This document shows positions 6,231-10,604 of a DNA stretch of 10,604 nt, piece after piece; position 1 is the stretch's first letter, and the number at the start of each line of letters is the position of its first letter. The stretch is from Xylaria sp. FL1777 (taxonomy: Eukaryota; Ascomycota; Sordariomycetes; Xylariales; Xylariaceae): contig MU401079.1 in assembly GCA_022578965.1 (NCBI GenBank), forward strand, positions 1 to 10,604, read 5' to 3'. The notes beneath the pieces were generated by a model that saw only the letters and a program-made list of their open reading frames with translations, was not told the origin of the DNA and ran no database searches. The translations under genes and the position numbers were made by a program.

Positions 6231-9200
6231 ACTTAAAAAGGTAAATATTAAAAGAAAAACATCTCTTAAGTATAGTACTAAGAAACTATATATAAATATT
6301 ACTAATTTAAGTAAAGCTAGTTTATGCTTTTTAAGTTTTTGTATAGCAATTATTATATAATATATATTATAGCTTATGTTACTTAAAAGCTATAATTACT
6401 TTTTTTGCTAAATAGCTATTTTAATTATTTATAAAAATAAAGCTATTTATAAATACTTTTTAATATTTATATTACTAATGTTTTTAATTTTTGTTTATTT
6501 TTTTTTAGCATATATTTATTAATATATTATAAACTTTTTATTAAATAGCTATTTTTATTATAAATTAAAAACAAATTATTATTATTATATTTATTAAGCA
6601 ATATTATTTTTTTAAAGCTTTATAGTTTATATATATTATTATAATAATAATTTATAATAGCTTATAAGCTATTATAATATAGTTTAAATTTATTAGCTTA
6701 TTATTTAATATATAAAACTTAATTGCTAGTTTTATAAGTTTTAATTAAGCTTTTTTTTTTTTATAAATAAGCTTAAATTTAGTTTTTTAATGTTTTTAAA
6801 CTACTAAAATAATTATATATTAATAGTACTTTATAGTTTTATGCTAAATATTGCTAAAATTTAACTTTTTTTTTTTATTTAAATTTTTAATATAATTAGC
6901 AATTTTTATAATTAGTTATTAATTTAATAGCTATATTTTAAATAGCAAAAAATAGCTGCTATAATTATTAAGCTTTAAAATTTAGTTATATATATAAATA
7001 GCTACTTTTAATAAAGTTTAAAAATTAAAATAATAATAAGTTAAACTTTTATATAACATAATTTATTTAATATTATTATTAGCTTTTTTAATTTTATTAT
7101 TATTTTTAAGTTTTTTAAATATAATTAATTTTATAATAAAACTGTTTAATTTATATTAATTAATTGCTTTTTTACTTATAAATATGCTTATATTATTGCT
7201 TATTTATTTTTTAAAAAAACTAAACATTTTATTAATTTGTTAAATTAGTAGTTTTATTGCTTTAAAACTAATATTAAGCATTATTTTTGCTTTAATTTAT
7301 ATAATAGCATATTTAATATATATTAATAGCTTAAAATTAATTATAAATATATAATTTATAGCTTAATATATAAATAATAAAAATAATATAATAAGTTATA
7401 AGTTTAAAAGTTTATTTAATAATAGTTTTATTAGTTAATATTAGTTATATTTAATAATAATTTACTAAGTAATAAGTATAGCTTTTAAGTACTAAAAACA
7501 TTTATTTAGCTTTTAAATTAAGCTTTTAATAGTAGTATACTTTAAGTTAATATATATGTTTTTTATGTTTTATAATAATTTTAATATTTTAAGCACTTTT
7601 AAAAGCATTATAGCTTAAAATGTTATATTAACTAAATATAAAAAGTTTTTTAAAGCTTATTTATAGTTAATTAGCTTAAATAGCATGCTATTTTTTTTAA
7701 TAAAATGTTATTTTATTTATTTTAAACTTATATTATATAATAATTTAATTTTAAAACAAAAATTTTTAAAAATAACTTATAAATTTATAATATTAAAATA
7801 TTATAGTAGTATTATTAGCTATATTTTAACTTTTAATAATAATTTTATATTAGCTTTAGTTTTTATTAATAAAAAAACTAATATAATTAGTAGTTTTAAT
7901 AGCTAGTTTGCTAAAACGTTTAATTTGCTTGTTTTATATATAATTTTTATGCTAAAATATTTAATAATGTTTAAAAAACATATTATTTTTACTAGTTGTT
8001 TTATTTTTGTTTTTATTATTATAAAAAATTTATAATTTATATAAATAGTAATTTTTTTGCTTTTTATTTAATGCTATTAATATTAAAATGCTAGCATTAT
8101 AACTAATAACTTTTTTTTTTGCATTAAATAATATAATTAATATACTTTAAGCTTTTTTAAAAAATATATTATTAAATGTAAAAATATAGTTATTTTATAA
8201 AAATGCAGCTATATTAAATATGCTTTAATATAATATATGCTTAAATTAATATTTATTACAAATAAAAGCTTTTAATTAAAAGCTTAAATAATTAATATAG
8301 TAATAATAGCTTTATAGATTTTTTGTTATATATTTTTAGCTTTTATGCTTAATTTTACTTTTTAGTTTTTAGGTTTTTTTATTAGTATAATTAATAATAT
8401 AATAATTAATAAGTAATTTTTAATAAAATGCTTAAAATAGCTTATAATATTTATAAATGCTTTTATTTTTATAGTAGTTTTAAATATAAGCTACTTTTAT
8501 ACTATTATAATTTTTATTAGGTTTGCTTTAATATTATTGCAAAAAACGTTAAAACTAAAAAAAATACTAAAATTTATAAAAAGCAATGTTTTTAATATAT
8601 TAATTATTATATTATATTTAACTAATTATATAAATAGTAAGCAATAATGCTTATATAATTGTTTTTTTGTTTTAGTTTAAATATAAATATTATTAAATAA
8701 ATTAGCTAGCTATTTATAAAAAAGTTTAATTATTTTTTATATTAGTGCTTAAAACATTACTAAAGCATTATAAAGTTTAAAAAGTATTACTATTTATTTA
8801 TATAGCTTAAATAATATAATAAACGCTATTTTTTTATAATATAGTTTATATATAACAATATATTAAAATTTATTTTTTAAATTAATAAAAGTATACTATT
8901 AATGCTTTATAGTTTACTATATTTAGTTTGCTATATTAAGTAATAAATAAACTTGCTTTTTTATTTTTTTATTAATTTTATAATAATTATAATAAAAACA
9001 TTATATTATTAATTTATTATTTTTATTAAGCTTAATAATTATGTTTAATGCTTTTTTTAAAATTAATAATATTAATAAACTTTATAGCTTTATATTTTTT
9101 TTAATATAAATATTTTTATATGCTTTTATAAATTTATGTAGCGCTTTTTTTTATGCTAAGCTATATTTTTGCAATAATAGTTTAATTAGCAAACTATTGT

Positions 9201-10604
9201 TTATATTAATATAATATTTTGTTTTAATAATAATATTAATTTTTTGCTTAAAGTAATTAAATAGTTTAAAAAAGTTTTTTATATAATAGTTTTAATATTT
9301 AGCAATTTATAGTTTTTTTAAAATATTTTTATATTATTTAATAGTTATAATATAGCATTTTTTATTAGTTATATTAATAAATAAACGCTTTATTAATTAT
9401 ATTAAAAAGCTTTTTTTAAACTTAAATAGCATAATAATTTTATAATTATTTAAAACAGCAAAAATGCTTTTTTATTTATAAAAAATTTGTTTTTTAATAG
9501 TTATATTACTTAAAAAAATATAATTTAATATTATACTTATTATTAATGTTTATATTTTTAATATATTGCTAGTAATTATAAAATTTGCTATTATTTTGCA
9601 ATTTTTAGTTATTTAAAGTTTTGTTTTATTAATGTTATATATTATGCTTTATTTTTATAACTAATATAATGCTAGTTTAAATGCTAAAAATTATAAAATA
9701 TAATAATTAATATAGCTATAGTTTTAAAAAATAGTAAATTTATAGCTATTAGCTAGCTTAGTTAAAAAAAAATTATAATAATTATTATAACTATTTTTTA
9801 GCTTTTGCTTTTTATTAAAGTTTTTTTAGCTTTTATTTGTTTTAATTAATAAAGCAAAGCTATTTTAAGCAATATTAAAGATTTTAGCAAGTTTTTTATT
9901 AATTATATTATTTTTAAAACAATTAATAAAGCATTGCTTTATTTTATTAGTATTATTTTTATTTTTAGCGTTATTTATAATAAAAATATGCTTAAAACTA
10001 CTAATTAAAGCTTTACTTTTAAAAGTTTTATATTTATTTTAAATTCTGTTAAATTTGCTAAAAAAATTGTTATAAAAAAGCCTGCTTTTAATAATTATAA
10101 ATTAGTTAATTTACTTTTTTTAGTTTATTTTAAAGTTTTTAAATTATTTAGCTTTTATTTTGCAGTTTTTTATATAATAGCTAATTTTATTATAATTAAA
10201 ACATTTGTTTTATATTATTTAAGCTATAAATTTAGCTTTAAATTAGTTATTTTTATATTTTATAACTTAGCTTACTTTTTATTTATTAGTTTTAAAGTTT
10301 AAAATTATTAATATTAATAATGTTTTAATATAATTTATTAATTAAATTTACGTTATATTTAGTTTTTTAGTAGTTTTAACGCTAATATTACATTTATAAT
10401 ATAGCATTAAAATGCTTTATAGTTAAATTATTACTTTAAAAATGCTATAAATTTTTAGCTTAATTAATATTATAGCTATTATATAAAATAGCTATATAAC
10501 TTTTTTAACTATTTAATTAATATTTAAGTTATTATTAAACTTTTTTATATATAGCTAAATTATTAATATAAAATTAATTAATTTATTAATAATAATATTA
10601 TAAG
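6231..10604. repeat. Extremely AT-rich, mutation-degenerated block (RIP-like)
   Basis: From about 6231 to the window end (at least 4.37 kb) the DNA is roughly 85-90 % A+T by eye and has no gene; both strands are saturated with stops. CC, GG, CG, TC and GA dinucleotides are almost absent, while remaining G and C sit mostly in GC, AC/GT and CT/AG steps, often as TAGCT or AAGCTT. The pattern is strand-symmetric, as expected if C was converted to T on both strands. Such blocks are known in ascomycetes as RIP-degraded transposons, AT isochores or centromere cores. No transposase or reverse transcriptase remnant can be recognised, and I found no clear tandem or terminal repeat. The longest open frame (7685-7906) is low-complexity Leu/Ile/Asn/Phe/Lys and not a credible gene. 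Confidence 0.88.

Noticed and set aside
7685..7906. 73-codon frame in the AT-rich block
   Set aside because: Its composition is only Ile/Leu/Asn/Phe/Lys/Tyr-rich, as chance frames in such DNA are; it has no domain and no supporting context.
6231..10604. Mitochondrial DNA or a mitochondrial insertion
   Set aside because: Fungal mitochondrial DNA is AT-rich but keeps coding frames, tRNAs and normal TC/GA levels. None of these is seen, and the loss of TC/GA is too strict.

Overview
The window looks like nuclear DNA of a filamentous ascomycete, most probably a Eurotiomycete such as Aspergillus or Penicillium. The reasons are a fungal-specific transcription factor (middle homology region type), introns with GTATGT/GTGAGT donors and CTAAC/CTAAT branch sites, a fungal-type vitamin B6 amidotransferase, and a very AT-rich block with a strand-symmetric C-to-T signature resembling RIP (repeat-induced point mutation). 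The species cannot be fixed from the sequence.

Layout. Positions 1-441 are pyrimidine-rich with extreme homopolymers (two C24 tracts and a T14 around a 12-bp GC palindrome) and hold no convincing coding sequence. Positions 442-2457 (+) encode the 3' part of a fungal transcription factor with one clear 304-nt intron; no Zn2Cys6 cluster is visible, so the gene probably starts upstream of the window. Positions 2458-3492 are intergenic and end in a promoter with CACGTG, CCAAT and TATA-like elements and a cluster of upstream ORFs. Positions 3493-5094 (+) encode an intact METTL16/RlmF-type RNA N6-adenine methyltransferase (DIGTGAS and NPPF motifs), probably the U6 snRNA enzyme. Only 45 bp further on, and convergent with it, lies a two-exon PdxT/Sno1-type glutaminase subunit of PLP synthase (5895-5140, -) with a complete Cys-His-Glu triad. 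After about 335 bp of upstream DNA of that gene, composition collapses near 6230 into an AT-rich, gene-free block that runs to the end of the window.

The three genes do not form a pathway: one is a regulator, one acts in RNA modification, one in pyridoxal phosphate synthesis. No novel multi-gene system is visible. The most unusual signal is in the AT-rich block. From about 6284 to 10604 nearly every surviving C is preceded by a purine and nearly every surviving G is followed by a pyrimidine; I found only six exceptions by eye in 4.3 kb. This is stricter than, and different from, the CpA depletion expected of classical RIP.
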